Below, one piece after another: positions 7,939 to 14,966 of a DNA stretch of 16,395 nucleotides. The stretch is from Acidimicrobiales bacterium (GTDB taxonomy: Bacteria > Actinomycetota > Acidimicrobiia > Acidimicrobiales > Poriferisodalaceae). A program made the position numbers and the translations under genes. Under the pieces are notes generated by a model. That model searched no databases and was not told the DNA's origin. It saw only the letters and a program-made list of their open reading frames with translations. Location: positions 1-16,395 of the forward strand of contig JASMKJ010000425.1 in the NCBI GenBank assembly GCA_030749275.1, written 5' to 3'. The number at the start of each line of letters is the position of its first letter. Position 1 is the first letter of the stretch.

Positions 7939-7947
7939 GAGTGACCA

Positions 7948-8481
7948 ATGAAGATTTACACAAAGACTGGCGACGACGGCACCACGGGCCTTTTCTATGG
8001 CGGAAGGGTAAATAAAGACTCCGCCTTGCCCATGGCATACGGCGCCATAGACGAAGCCCAAGCAGCCATCGGTCTAGCGCGTGCCGTGGTGGAAGCAGCC
8101 GAACTCAACGAAGTTCTGACAACTGTTTGTCGAGATCTCTATGTCGCTATGGCCGAACTGGCCACACTTCCAGAAAATCGCAGCAAACTTGAACCGGGGA
8201 CAACTTTGGTAACCGCTGAAATGGTTGAAGTGCTCGAACAATCAATAGATACGGCCGACGCCCGATTCGAAACCCCAACCGAATTCACCATTCCCGGTCA
8301 AACAGAAATATCAGCACGGCTTGATTGGGCAAGAGTGATGGTCCGGCGAGCCGAGCGAGAAAGCATCAACGTTTGCCAACCCGGATCCCACGTATTGCCG
8401 TACCTCAACCGACTCTCTGACCTTCTTTGGACTTTGGCCCGCTGGCAAGAGGATGAAACCTTGTACAGCAAAGACTCCTAG
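7948..8481 (+). CDS. pduO: Cob(I)yrinic acid a,c-diamide adenosyltransferase, PduO type
   Basis: Transfers the 5'-deoxyadenosyl group of ATP to cob(I)alamin, making the coenzyme form of vitamin B12. At 177 residues the length is normal for the single-domain PduO family. The N-terminal ATP-binding signature KIYTKTGDDGTTGLFYGGRV (2-21) is intact, followed by YGAIDEAQAAIGLAR (31-45). The C-terminal helices carry FTIPGQ (113-118), RRAER (133-137) and YLNRLSDLLWTLAR (152-165), all expected for the trimeric helical bundle. There is no clear ribosome site, and a possible -10 ends nine bases before the ATG, so the transcript may be almost leaderless. The aminopeptidase gene follows 27 bases on, suggesting one transcript. 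The presence of this enzyme implies a B12-dependent enzyme such as methylmalonyl-CoA mutase elsewhere; none is in the window. Confidence 0.93.
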   Translation: MKIYTKTGDDGTTGLFYGGRVNKDSALPMAYGAIDEAQAAIGLARAVVEAAELNEVLTTVCRDLYVAMAELATLPENRSKLEPGTTLVTAEMVEVLEQSIDTADARFETPTEFTIPGQTEISARLDWARVMVRRAERESINVCQPGSHVLPYLNRLSDLLWTLARWQEDETLYSKDS

Positions 8482-8508
8482 CCGGCTACAACTGACGAAA
8501 GAAGACCC

Positions 8509-9960
8509 ATGCCGAACCAACTAGCAATTGCCTCCATCAATGTTGTCGTCGCCGGAACCGGTGAAGGTACCGACGCAACAGATCGACCGATCAGAGAACA
8601 TGAGCTTGAAACGCTAGGCGTTGGAGACAGTTTCCTCACCGCAAGCGGATTCGAAGGAAAACTCGGTCAAACAACACTGTTACCTGAACAAGATCCGATA
8701 GTGATCGCAGTCGGGCTAGGCGGACAAGAAGTCACTGAACCAGCAGTGCGATCCGCCGCCGCGTCGGTATGGAGAGCAGCCAAACACCTCGAGTCCGTTA
8801 CCTCGCTGATGCCCATAACAGCAGCAACCGAACTAGGTGCTGAAGTAGCACTTCAGGCCACCGTTGAAGGAATGCTTCTGGCCTCCTACCGATACGACGA
8901 GTTGAAAGGAAACCCAGAAGAAAGCTCTGCCCTCCAACAAGTAACACTCGTTGTCCCAGACGGCATTGAGAGTGATGCCGTTCTAGCAAAAGCAGAAGCT
9001 GTCGCCAACGCAATCGCACTCGCCCGAGACCTGGTCAACCGCCCAGGAGGGTCGCTTTCCGCAAGCCAGCTAGCTGACGAAGCTGTCACTGCAGCCGACG
9101 GATCCGGGTTAGAGGTCGAGGTATGGGACCGAGAACGGCTAACACAAGAACGATGTGGCGGCATCCTTGGAGTCAACGCTGGATCCACCGAAGAACCCCG
9201 ACTGGTGCGACTTACCTGGCGACCCAAGGGAGAGAGCCGCGGAACCATCCACTTTGTGGGCAAAGGCATCACTTTCGACACAGGAGGTCTCAACCTCAAG
9301 CCATTCGAAGGGATGAAAGAAATGAAAATCGACATGGGAGGCGCAGCCGCAGTGATTGGAGCTATGACCGCCATAGCAGCCCATAGCCCCGACCTCACTG
9401 TCATAGGAACCTGCTGCTGTACCGATAATCAACCCAGCCCAACTGCTACGAAACCGGGAGACGTACTTAACATACGCAACGGCAAGACAGTGGAAGTGTT
9501 GAACACTGACGCTGAAGGTCGACTGGTCTTAGCAGACGGGCTCTCACTCGCAGTGGAAGAAGAACCAGATCTCGTAATAGACGTTGCCACACTCACGGGG
9601 GCCTGCCTTGTCGCCTTGGGTTCGCAATATGCAGGCCTCATGGGCAACAACGAAAACGCAATCGCCCGAGTTGAAGCAGCAGCGAACAAAGCCGGTGAGC
9701 GCCTCTGGCAGCTACCACTCCCAGCCGAATACCGAAAACAACTGGACTCCGATGTAGCGGACTTACGCAACATCGGTTCGGGAAGGCTTGGCGGAACCCT
9801 AGTAGCTGGCCTATTCCTTCAAGAATTTGTGAATGAAACACCCTGGGTACATCTAGACATTGCCGGTCCAGTGACAACCGAAGAACAGGAGGCAGAGTTC
9901 CCTAAAGGAGCAACAGGTTTCGGGGTCCGAACCCTGATCGAAATTGTCAATACCTGGTAA
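8509..9960 (+). CDS. pepA: Leucyl aminopeptidase, M17 family (PepA)
   Basis: A cytosolic metallo-aminopeptidase that releases N-terminal residues from peptides, normally a hexamer with two metal ions. The 483-residue length fits the family. The poorly conserved N-terminal domain (1-160) is followed by the catalytic domain with GKGITFDTGGLNLKP (251-265), MKIDMGGAAAV (272-282) and the signature NTDAEGRL (332-339). Predicted metal ligands are Lys252, Asp257, Asp275, Asp334 and Glu336; catalytic Lys264 and Arg338 are present. The loop usually read as TEN is TDN here and is preceded by three adjacent cysteines (302-304), a small oddity. An A/G-rich GAAAGAAG lies a few bases before the ATG. The gene probably shares a transcript with the adenosyltransferase 27 bases upstream. 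No functional link to the flanking glycan genes is evident; the role is peptide turnover. Confidence 0.95.
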   Translation: MPNQLAIASINVVVAGTGEGTDATDRPIREHELETLGVGDSFLTASGFEGKLGQTTLLPEQDPIVIAVGLGGQEVTEPAVRSAAASVWRAAKHLESVTSLMPITAATELGAEVALQATVEGMLLASYRYDELKGNPEESSALQQVTLVVPDGIESDAVLAKAEAVANAIALARDLVNRPGGSLSASQLADEAVTAADGSGLEVEVWDRERLTQERCGGILGVNAGSTEEPRLVRLTWRPKGESRGTIHFVGKGITFDTGGLNLKPFEGMKEMKIDMGGAAAVIGAMTAIAAHSPDLTVIGTCCCTDNQPSPTATKPGDVLNIRNGKTVEVLNTDAEGRLVLADGLSLAVEEEPDLVIDVATLTGACLVALGSQYAGLMGNNENAIARVEAAANKAGERLWQLPLPAEYRKQLDSDVADLRNIGSGRLGGTLVAGLFLQEFVNETPWVHLDIAGPVTTEEQEAEFPKGATGFGVRTLIEIVNTW

Positions 9961-9992
9961 GAAATCAACAGCACCCGCAACAAGACCTATTA

Positions 9993-10005
9993 AGTCGGCC
10001 CGACT
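9993..10005. promoter_or_regulatory. Perfect 13-base palindrome upstream of the Sir2 gene
   Basis: AGTCGG and CCGACT form 6-base arms around one central base in the 80-base gap between the aminopeptidase and Sir2 genes. The tight centre suits a protein-binding operator better than an RNA hairpin, and no T-run follows. No second copy was noticed in other gaps. It could also be chance. Confidence 0.25.
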
Positions 10006-10040
10006 AAACAATCCTCATAGAAACAGACTGGACGTTCACC

Positions 10041-10862
10041 ATGCCCTCAGACCTCTTCCAGGACCCAAACGTACGAATGCTTACGCAATGGATTGACGAG
10101 AGTGAACGGATCACGGTGCTCACCGGAGCAGGGATTTCCACGGACTCAGGCATCCCCGATTTCCGCGGGCCGAACGGCATATGGACGAAAAACCCAAAAG
10201 CTGAAAAAGCTTCAAACATCCAAAACTTCGTCTCAGACCCAGAGGTTCGCAAAGCTTCGTGGCGGGACCGTCTCGACAACAGAGCCTGGTCAGCGGACCC
10301 CAACGACGGTCACAGAGCACTCGTCCAATTAGAAAAACGAAACAAACTCGTAGCGCTCCTCACCCAAAATGTTGACGGACTCCACCACGCTGCGGGGTCC
10401 TCAGGAACGAAAGTCGTTGAAGTGCATGGGACGTTAAGAGAGGTTGCCTGCCTTGAATGCACCTATCGAGATGACATGCAAATAGCGCTCGACCGTGTTC
10501 GCCAAGGCGAAGAAGACCTGGACTGCCCAGAATGCGGAGGAATCCTAAAAAGCGCCACAATCTCGTTCGGCCAATCACTGGTCCAAAGAGATTTACTCAA
10601 AGCTGAGGCCGCAGCACAAAACTGTGACCTCATGGTTGCAATTGGTACGACCCTGGCGGTATATCCGATAGCAGCCGTGGTGCCAGCAGCTCAAAGAGTC
10701 GGCGCAAAAATAGCGATCGTAAACGCCGAACCAACCGAGATGGACCACCTAGCAGACGTCATAATTCGAGAATCGATAAGCCAAGTGCTCCCCATCATTG
10801 TTGGAGGCGCGATGAACCTTCCGGAGGAAGGTGACACCCAAGACGCCTCACACCCCAAGTAA
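10041..10862 (+). CDS. cobB: NAD-dependent protein deacylase, Sir2 family
   Basis: Removes acyl groups from lysines using NAD+, releasing nicotinamide and O-acetyl-ADP-ribose; in bacteria a typical target is acetyl-CoA synthetase. Motifs appear in the right order: [17 protein letters not shown] (27-43) for NAD binding, TQNVDGLH (108-115), catalytic His129 in VEVHG, the zinc pairs CLEC (Cys137/Cys140) and CPEC (Cys162/Cys165), ISFGQSL (174-180) and [12 protein letters not shown]. The family form GTSL is GTTL here, a mild change. The last 15 or so residues are a polar tail. The ribosome site is weak. A gap of 55 bases separates it from the sulfur-transfer gene, which has its own candidate -10. 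The whole family core is intact, so activity is expected; substrate choice cannot be read. Confidence 0.93.
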   Translation: MPSDLFQDPNVRMLTQWIDESERITVLTGAGISTDSGIPDFRGPNGIWTKNPKAEKASNIQNFVSDPEVRKASWRDRLDNRAWSADPNDGHRALVQLEKRNKLVALLTQNVDGLHHAAGSSGTKVVEVHGTLREVACLECTYRDDMQIALDRVRQGEEDLDCPECGGILKSATISFGQSLVQRDLLKAEAAAQNCDLMVAIGTTLAVYPIAAVVPAAQRVGAKIAIVNAEPTEMDHLADVIIRESISQVLPIIVGGAMNLPEEGDTQDASHPK

Positions 10863-10881
10863 CCACGTAGGAGACAGCCGG

Positions 10882-10887
10882 TAGAAT
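10882..10887 (+). promoter_or_regulatory. Candidate -10 box for the rhodanese-ThiF gene
   Basis: TAGAAT fits the TANNNT -10 pattern and would give a leader of about 24 bases containing an A/G-rich AAAGAGAAAAG ribosome site before the ATG at 10918. No good -35 is visible. Confidence 0.25.
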
Positions 10888-10917
10888 CAACAAGACCAAC
10901 CGTCAAAGAGAAAAGCC

Positions 10918-12078
10918 ATGACTAGCTACGGAGACTTACTCGCGGCCACGAGACAACAAATACGAGAAGTCAGCACCAACGAAGCTGCCCGGTTGGTACA
11001 CGACGGCCATATATCGCTTGATGTCCGTGAACCCGAGGAGTTCGATCAAGGTGCCTTAGTTGATGCAACCCATATCCCGCGGGGGCATCTTGAAAGCCAA
11101 ATCGAGCAACGATTTCCCGACCGAGACACCAAAATAATGGTTTATTGTGCCGCAGGAGCGCGGTCAGCATTCGCGGCCAAGACCCTGACCGAACTCGGTT
11201 ACACACAAGTTGTGTCAATGGACGGCGGTTTTGCCAAGTGGAAGTCCGAAGGTCGGGAGTGGTCGATGCCAGAAACCCTGACCCGTCATCAAAGAAGTCG
11301 ATACCAAAAACACCTTCTTCTCCCCGAAGTAGGACAAGAAGGTCAACAAGAACTGTTTGGCTCCAAAGTTCTCATACTGGGGGCAGGTGGTTTGGGTTCC
11401 CCCGCAGCGATGTACCTAGCGGCGGCCGGTATCGGAACACTCGGAGTGGTCGACATGGACGTGGTAGACGAATCCAATCTCCAACGTCAGGTCATCCACA
11501 ACACCAACCGCCTCGGACAATCCAAAGTCGACTCAGCGAAGCAAACGATCTCGGCTCTCAACCCCGACATCCAAATCAAGACCTACGACACCCGTCTCGG
11601 TGCTGACAACGTCCTCGACCTGCTGGCCGGATGGCACGTGATAGTGGACGGAGCCGACAATTTCCCAAGCCGTTACCTTCTAAACGACGCTTCGGTGAAA
11701 CTTGGAACCCCCGTAGTTCACGGTTCAATTTTCCGATTCGAAGGTCAAGTCACAGTATTTGACCCGGTGAACGGGCCCACATATCGCGACTACGTCCCAG
11801 TGCCACCTCCACCCGAATTAGCACCGTCATGTGCCGAGGCAGGGGTACTTGGCGTCCTCCCCGGGGTGATCGGGAGCCTGCAAGCACTGGAAACCATAAA
11901 GCTCCTCCTCCAGTTGGGTGACTCCCTCATTGGAAGACTCCTAGCCTTTGACGCACTAGATATGAGCTTTCGGGAGTACAAAATCCATCGTGACCCCAAA
12001 AACCCGGTTACCTACGACAACCGCGACCGGATAAAGATCGTCGAATACGACCAATACTGCTCGCCGGCACTCAGCTAA
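10918..12078 (+). CDS. Rhodanese-ThiF/MoeB fusion (MoeZ-type sulfur-carrier adenylyltransferase and sulfurtransferase)
   Basis: Adenylates the C-terminus of a ubiquitin-like sulfur carrier (MoaD, ThiS or CysO type) and then supplies sulfur to make the thiocarboxylate used for molybdopterin, thiamine, cysteine or thio-tRNA. Residues 15-115 are a rhodanese domain with active Cys77 in YCAAGARS. Residues 122-386 are an E1-like domain with the RYQKHLLLPEVG entry segment, ATP loop GAGGLGS (155-161), DMDVVDESNLQRQ (179-191, arginine finger Arg190), DGADNF, and APSCAEAGVLGVLPGVIGS with Cys305. The two CxxC zinc pairs of E. coli MoeB are both absent (YRDY and NPVTYDN in their places), as in mycobacterial MoeZ. 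However, MoeZ and MOCS3 carry the rhodanese domain at the C-terminus, whereas here it is N-terminal, as in some proteobacterial MoeB proteins. No sulfur-carrier gene is in the window, so the pathway is open. Confidence 0.88.
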   Translation: MTSYGDLLAATRQQIREVSTNEAARLVHDGHISLDVREPEEFDQGALVDATHIPRGHLESQIEQRFPDRDTKIMVYCAAGARSAFAAKTLTELGYTQVVSMDGGFAKWKSEGREWSMPETLTRHQRSRYQKHLLLPEVGQEGQQELFGSKVLILGAGGLGSPAAMYLAAAGIGTLGVVDMDVVDESNLQRQVIHNTNRLGQSKVDSAKQTISALNPDIQIKTYDTRLGADNVLDLLAGWHVIVDGADNFPSRYLLNDASVKLGTPVVHGSIFRFEGQVTVFDPVNGPTYRDYVPVPPPPELAPSCAEAGVLGVLPGVIGSLQALETIKLLLQLGDSLIGRLLAFDALDMSFREYKIHRDPKNPVTYDNRDRIKIVEYDQYCSPALS

Positions 12079-12128
12079 GCCGTTCAACCTCAGACCGGGC
12101 CTGAAAAGGCTACTTGGAACCTGCGCCC

Positions 12129-12134
12129 TAAACT
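12129..12134 (+). promoter_or_regulatory. Candidate -10 box placed for a leaderless transcript of the LpdA-like gene
   Basis: TAAACT (TANNNT) ends exactly seven bases before the A of ATG 12141, the spacing expected if transcription starts on the start codon. No ribosome site precedes this ATG. No -35 at normal spacing was seen. Confidence 0.3.
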
Positions 12135-12140
12135 TCTCAT

Positions 12141-13508
12141 ATGGCAAACAAGCGCGTCGTGGTGATAGGAGGCGGCCCGGCCGGTCATGATGCTGCGACA
12201 TACGCAGCCAGATTTGGAGCCGAGGTCACGCTCATCGAACGCGACATCGTTGGAGGAGCAGCACACCTTCGAGACTGCGTGCCCTCGAAGTCCATGATCG
12301 CAACCGGAGGAGCACTCTCATTTGCTCGTCGGCTAGACGGTATGGGACTAGCAAATGTAGAGACAGGAGTAGACGCGGAACATCTACGCGCTCGCATCCA
12401 AGGCATAGAACAACGCCTCGAACAATCCGTGACGCAGCTATTAACCAGCCAAGGAGTAACCATCCACCGAGGCACCGGACGACTTCTAGGCCCCCACGAG
12501 GTGTGTGTAGACACTCCCGACGGAGCGGTCGAACTCACGGCCGACGCCATCGTGCTGGCAACAGGAAGTCGACCCCGAATTCCAGAATGGGCACCAATCG
12601 ACCATGAACGTGTCCTAACCACCCGCGATGCCTACCCGCCAGACCAAATTCCGGAGCACTTAATAGTCGTAGGTTCGGGCGTAACAGGCGTCGAATTTGT
12701 GCACATGTTCGCGTCGCTAGGTTCCGAAGTCACGCTCATCGTCAGTCGTCAACAAGTGCTGCCTCAAAAAGACCCCGAAGCAGCCGCTCTGCTCGAACAG
12801 AACTTTCTTGACAGAGGAGTCCAACTACTCAAGGGCGCGCGAGCAACCGAAATCCTACGAAAAGGACGCTCAGTAAAGGTTCACTGTTCAGACGGACGAA
12901 TCGCTGAAGGCACCCACGCTCTCCTGGCTATCGGCTCCGACCCAAACAGCGAAGGTCTAGGCCTAGAAAACACCGAAGTAGTAGTGGACGAAGGCGGGTA
13001 CATCCAAGTCGATCACAACCTCAGATCGTCCGTCCCCACCATCTACGCCGCAGGAGACCTGTCTGGGAAACTCCCACTCTCATCGGTAGCCGCGATGCAG
13101 GGACGAAAAATAGCCGAACACTTAATGGGTCTTCATGAAGGACGCGAACACCGACACCTCGACTACGACAAAGCCGCGTCCGCCATTTTCACCGAACCAG
13201 AAATCGCCGATGTCGGCCTCGCTGAAGCTGAAGCCTTCGCCACCGGGCGGAAAATCCGAGTCACAAAAGTCCCGTTCTCATCAAACGCTAAAGCACTGAT
13301 CAACAACGACCCACTCGGTTTCGTAAAGATCGTCTCGGATCCCAACACAGGGCACGTGTTAGGCGGATCAATAGTCGGTCAACACGCGGCCGAACTGATC
13401 TCAGTCGTTGCACTAGCAGTCAGTGCCAACCTGAAGGTCCAAGACATCCACGAAAGTCTCTTCGTATACCCAACGCTTAGCGAAGCTCTCTTGGAGGCAG
13501 CAGAGTGA
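12141..13508 (+). CDS. lpdA: LpdA-like NAD(P)H:quinone reductase (disulfide-reductase fold without the redox disulfide)
   Basis: A 455-residue FAD- and NAD(P)-binding flavoprotein of the dihydrolipoamide dehydrogenase/glutathione reductase superfamily. Marks are the FAD loop GGGPAGHDAA (10-19), the active-site helix GGAAHLRDCVPSK (38-50), a second Rossmann loop VVGSGVTGVEF near 176-186, TIYAAGDLSG (about 300-309) and the C-terminal dimerisation domain. In true lipoamide dehydrogenases the helix reads GGTCLNxGC and the C-terminus supplies HPT-SE. Here the first Cys is Ala41 and only Cys46 remains, and the histidine is Tyr443 (YPTLSE). Mycobacterium tuberculosis LpdA (Rv3303c) is known to lack the same groups and acts as a quinone reductase, so that role is preferred over lipoamide oxidation. 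The stop overlaps the rmlD start as GTGA. The start has no ribosome site and may be read from a leaderless mRNA. Confidence 0.88.
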   Translation: MANKRVVVIGGGPAGHDAATYAARFGAEVTLIERDIVGGAAHLRDCVPSKSMIATGGALSFARRLDGMGLANVETGVDAEHLRARIQGIEQRLEQSVTQLLTSQGVTIHRGTGRLLGPHEVCVDTPDGAVELTADAIVLATGSRPRIPEWAPIDHERVLTTRDAYPPDQIPEHLIVVGSGVTGVEFVHMFASLGSEVTLIVSRQQVLPQKDPEAAALLEQNFLDRGVQLLKGARATEILRKGRSVKVHCSDGRIAEGTHALLAIGSDPNSEGLGLENTEVVVDEGGYIQVDHNLRSSVPTIYAAGDLSGKLPLSSVAAMQGRKIAEHLMGLHEGREHRHLDYDKAASAIFTEPEIADVGLAEAEAFATGRKIRVTKVPFSSNAKALINNDPLGFVKIVSDPNTGHVLGGSIVGQHAAELISVVALAVSANLKVQDIHESLFVYPTLSEALLEAAE

Positions 13509-14356
13509 GCAACAGACAAAAGGTGCTCATCACGGGAGGACACGGACAACTGGCAACCGACCTGACACAGGTCTTCAACAAAGCCGACGCTGTCGCCCTC
13601 AGTCATGAACAACTCGATGTCTCTCAACTCCACGATGTCGAAGCCGCTCTCCAGCACTACAAGCCCAACATGGTCATAAACACAGCTGCATTCACCGACG
13701 TAGACAGATGTGAAGATCATGTAACCGAGGCTCGATCGATCAACTCAGGTGGTCCCGAAAATCTCGTCGCCGCAGCCAAACGAACGAATACTCGAGTGTT
13801 GCAAATCTCCACGGACTATGTGTTCGACGGCACCCTTGAGCGACCGTACATCGAATCGGATGACACGAACCCGCAGTCAACCTACGGTCGGACCAAACTC
13901 GAAGGCGAACAAGCCATGCGTGAACAAGACCTCATAGTACGTACCTCTTGGCTGTGCGGGTCACACGGTTCAAACATCCTCAAAACGATCGTTGGGTTAG
14001 CCCAAAGCGGTCACCCCATGAAATTTGTGAACGACCAAGTTGGGCACCCCTCGTTCACAAGAGACATTGCCATCACCATAAAGCAGCTAGTTGAAATCGA
14101 AGCCCGAGGCACTTTCCACGTGACCAACCAGGGACCCGTCAGCTGGTACGAATTCGCTCAAACCATCCTTGAGCTCATGGGACGACCATCCCGTCAAGTG
14201 AGTCCCATAACGACCGAACAGCTGGATCCACCACGTCCCGCCTCTCGCCCAGCCAACTCCGTGCTCAACAACAAGGCACTAGTTGATATAGGACTCACCC
14301 CTCCACCCGACTTTCGCGAAAGCCTCCCGCTGCTTTTGAAGGAGTTATGTGACTGA
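13505..14356 (+). CDS. rfbD: dTDP-4-dehydrorhamnose reductase (RmlD/RfbD)
   Basis: Performs the last step of dTDP-L-rhamnose synthesis, the NAD(P)H reduction of dTDP-4-keto-L-rhamnose. The 283-residue length is normal. Visible marks are the cofactor loop GGHGQLA (11-17), NTAAFTDVDRCE, STDYVFDG (about 102-109), catalytic YGRTK (Tyr127, Lys131), RTSWLCG, DQVGHPSFT and the C-terminal RPANSVLNNKAL. GTG 13505 is chosen because GGAGG lies seven bases upstream and it overlaps the quinone-reductase stop as GTGA. The stop overlaps the following gene by eight bases, so translation is likely coupled. It complements rmlB at the left end of the window; rmlA and rmlC must lie outside. The product should feed the rhamnosyltransferases in the flanking glycan genes. 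Confidence 0.94.
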   Translation: MSNRQKVLITGGHGQLATDLTQVFNKADAVALSHEQLDVSQLHDVEAALQHYKPNMVINTAAFTDVDRCEDHVTEARSINSGGPENLVAAAKRTNTRVLQISTDYVFDGTLERPYIESDDTNPQSTYGRTKLEGEQAMREQDLIVRTSWLCGSHGSNILKTIVGLAQSGHPMKFVNDQVGHPSFTRDIAITIKQLVEIEARGTFHVTNQGPVSWYEFAQTILELMGRPSRQVSPITTEQLDPPRPASRPANSVLNNKALVDIGLTPPPDFRESLPLLLKELCD

Positions 14357-14966
14357 CCAACTGGACATAGTGGTGATCCCAACAGACGACCATCCAACCG
14401 CCCAGGTACTCGCGGTAGCGGCTCTGTTGGCACTCGAATGGGCCGCCCCCTATGCCAGGATCGCAATTGGCCAAAGCGGCGAGTTCCTGTGCAGACCAGC
14501 ACCAGACGCGGCTGGCGGACTTCTTCGACTTAGCTCAGATAGAAAGGAACGACTCGGAGATGCAGGACGCAGCGCAACCTACAGCGACGAAGCCGAAATC
14601 CACATAGTCGAAAACCACGACGGCGACTGGAACCTCCCCACAAAGCTCGACTCATGGTGGGCAGCGGGCCTCATGCTCACAGCAAGTAGCTTTACCGCTT
14701 CTACCCCCTCAGGAGTCGCTCTAAGTGAAACTCTGAACGCCTCAAACCGCGAAGAGCGGCGAACCATAGAACTGCTTGAACTAGCTCAAAACTGGGCCCT
14801 CAAGCAAATTGACGGCATCATCAAGAGCGTTGGATCCCAAAGTCCGCGACGACTAGCAAACATGCTCCAATCCGTCACTGCTGAACTCGAGGCCCTCACC
14901 GACACCCATGCCCTCCTCAGATCTCGCTACCAAGCAGACATGGAAATCATGGATCCAAACCCATGA
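14349..14966 (+). CDS. Unrecognised 205-residue protein between rmlD and a glycosyltransferase
   Basis: I do not recognise this family. The N-terminal part (1-115) begins with a strand-like LDIVVIPTDDHPTAQVLAVAALLALEWA segment, followed by mixed polar sequence with IAIGQSGEFLCR and AEIHIVENHDGDW, suggesting an alpha/beta fold. Residues about 128-200 are mostly helical (SNREERRTIELLELAQNWAL, then LANMLQSVTAELEALTDTHA) and end in a coiled-coil-like stretch. No signal peptide or clear membrane helix is present; the alanine-rich helix at 18-35 is only moderately hydrophobic. The GTG start has AAGGAG four bases upstream, and an ATG two bases earlier is immediately closed by a stop. The gene overlaps rmlD by eight bases, and its own stop overlaps the next ATG as ATGA. 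Tight coupling on both sides makes a role in glycan assembly likely, perhaps as a partner of the glycosyltransferase. Confidence 0.7.
   Translation: MTDQLDIVVIPTDDHPTAQVLAVAALLALEWAAPYARIAIGQSGEFLCRPAPDAAGGLLRLSSDRKERLGDAGRSATYSDEAEIHIVENHDGDWNLPTKLDSWWAAGLMLTASSFTASTPSGVALSETLNASNREERRTIELLELAQNWALKQIDGIIKSVGSQSPRRLANMLQSVTAELEALTDTHALLRSRYQADMEIMDPNP

Noticed and set aside
7948..8481. B12 riboswitch upstream of the adenosyltransferase
   Set aside because: Only 63 bases separate the gene from the divergent neighbour, too short for a cobalamin riboswitch, and no B12-box-like sequence was seen.
8886..9404. Long minus-strand open frame (172 codons) opposite the aminopeptidase gene
   Set aside because: It lies wholly within a well-supported gene, is Ser/Arg/Pro-rich as antisense translations of this codon usage are, and has no motif or ribosome site.
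10918..12078. Loss of both zinc cysteine pairs in the ThiF domain as a novel trait by itself
   Set aside because: Mycobacterial MoeZ already shows the same loss, so only the combination with an N-terminal rhodanese domain remains of interest.
12089..12107. Possible terminator hairpin (CAG...CTG followed by AAAA) after the rhodanese-ThiF gene
   Set aside because: Only about three bases pair on each side before a mismatch, the loop would be too tight, and there is no T-run on the transcribed strand.
12185..12622. Minus-strand open frame (145 codons) opposite the LpdA-like gene
   Set aside because: It is a shadow of the FAD-binding region on the other strand; no independent support.
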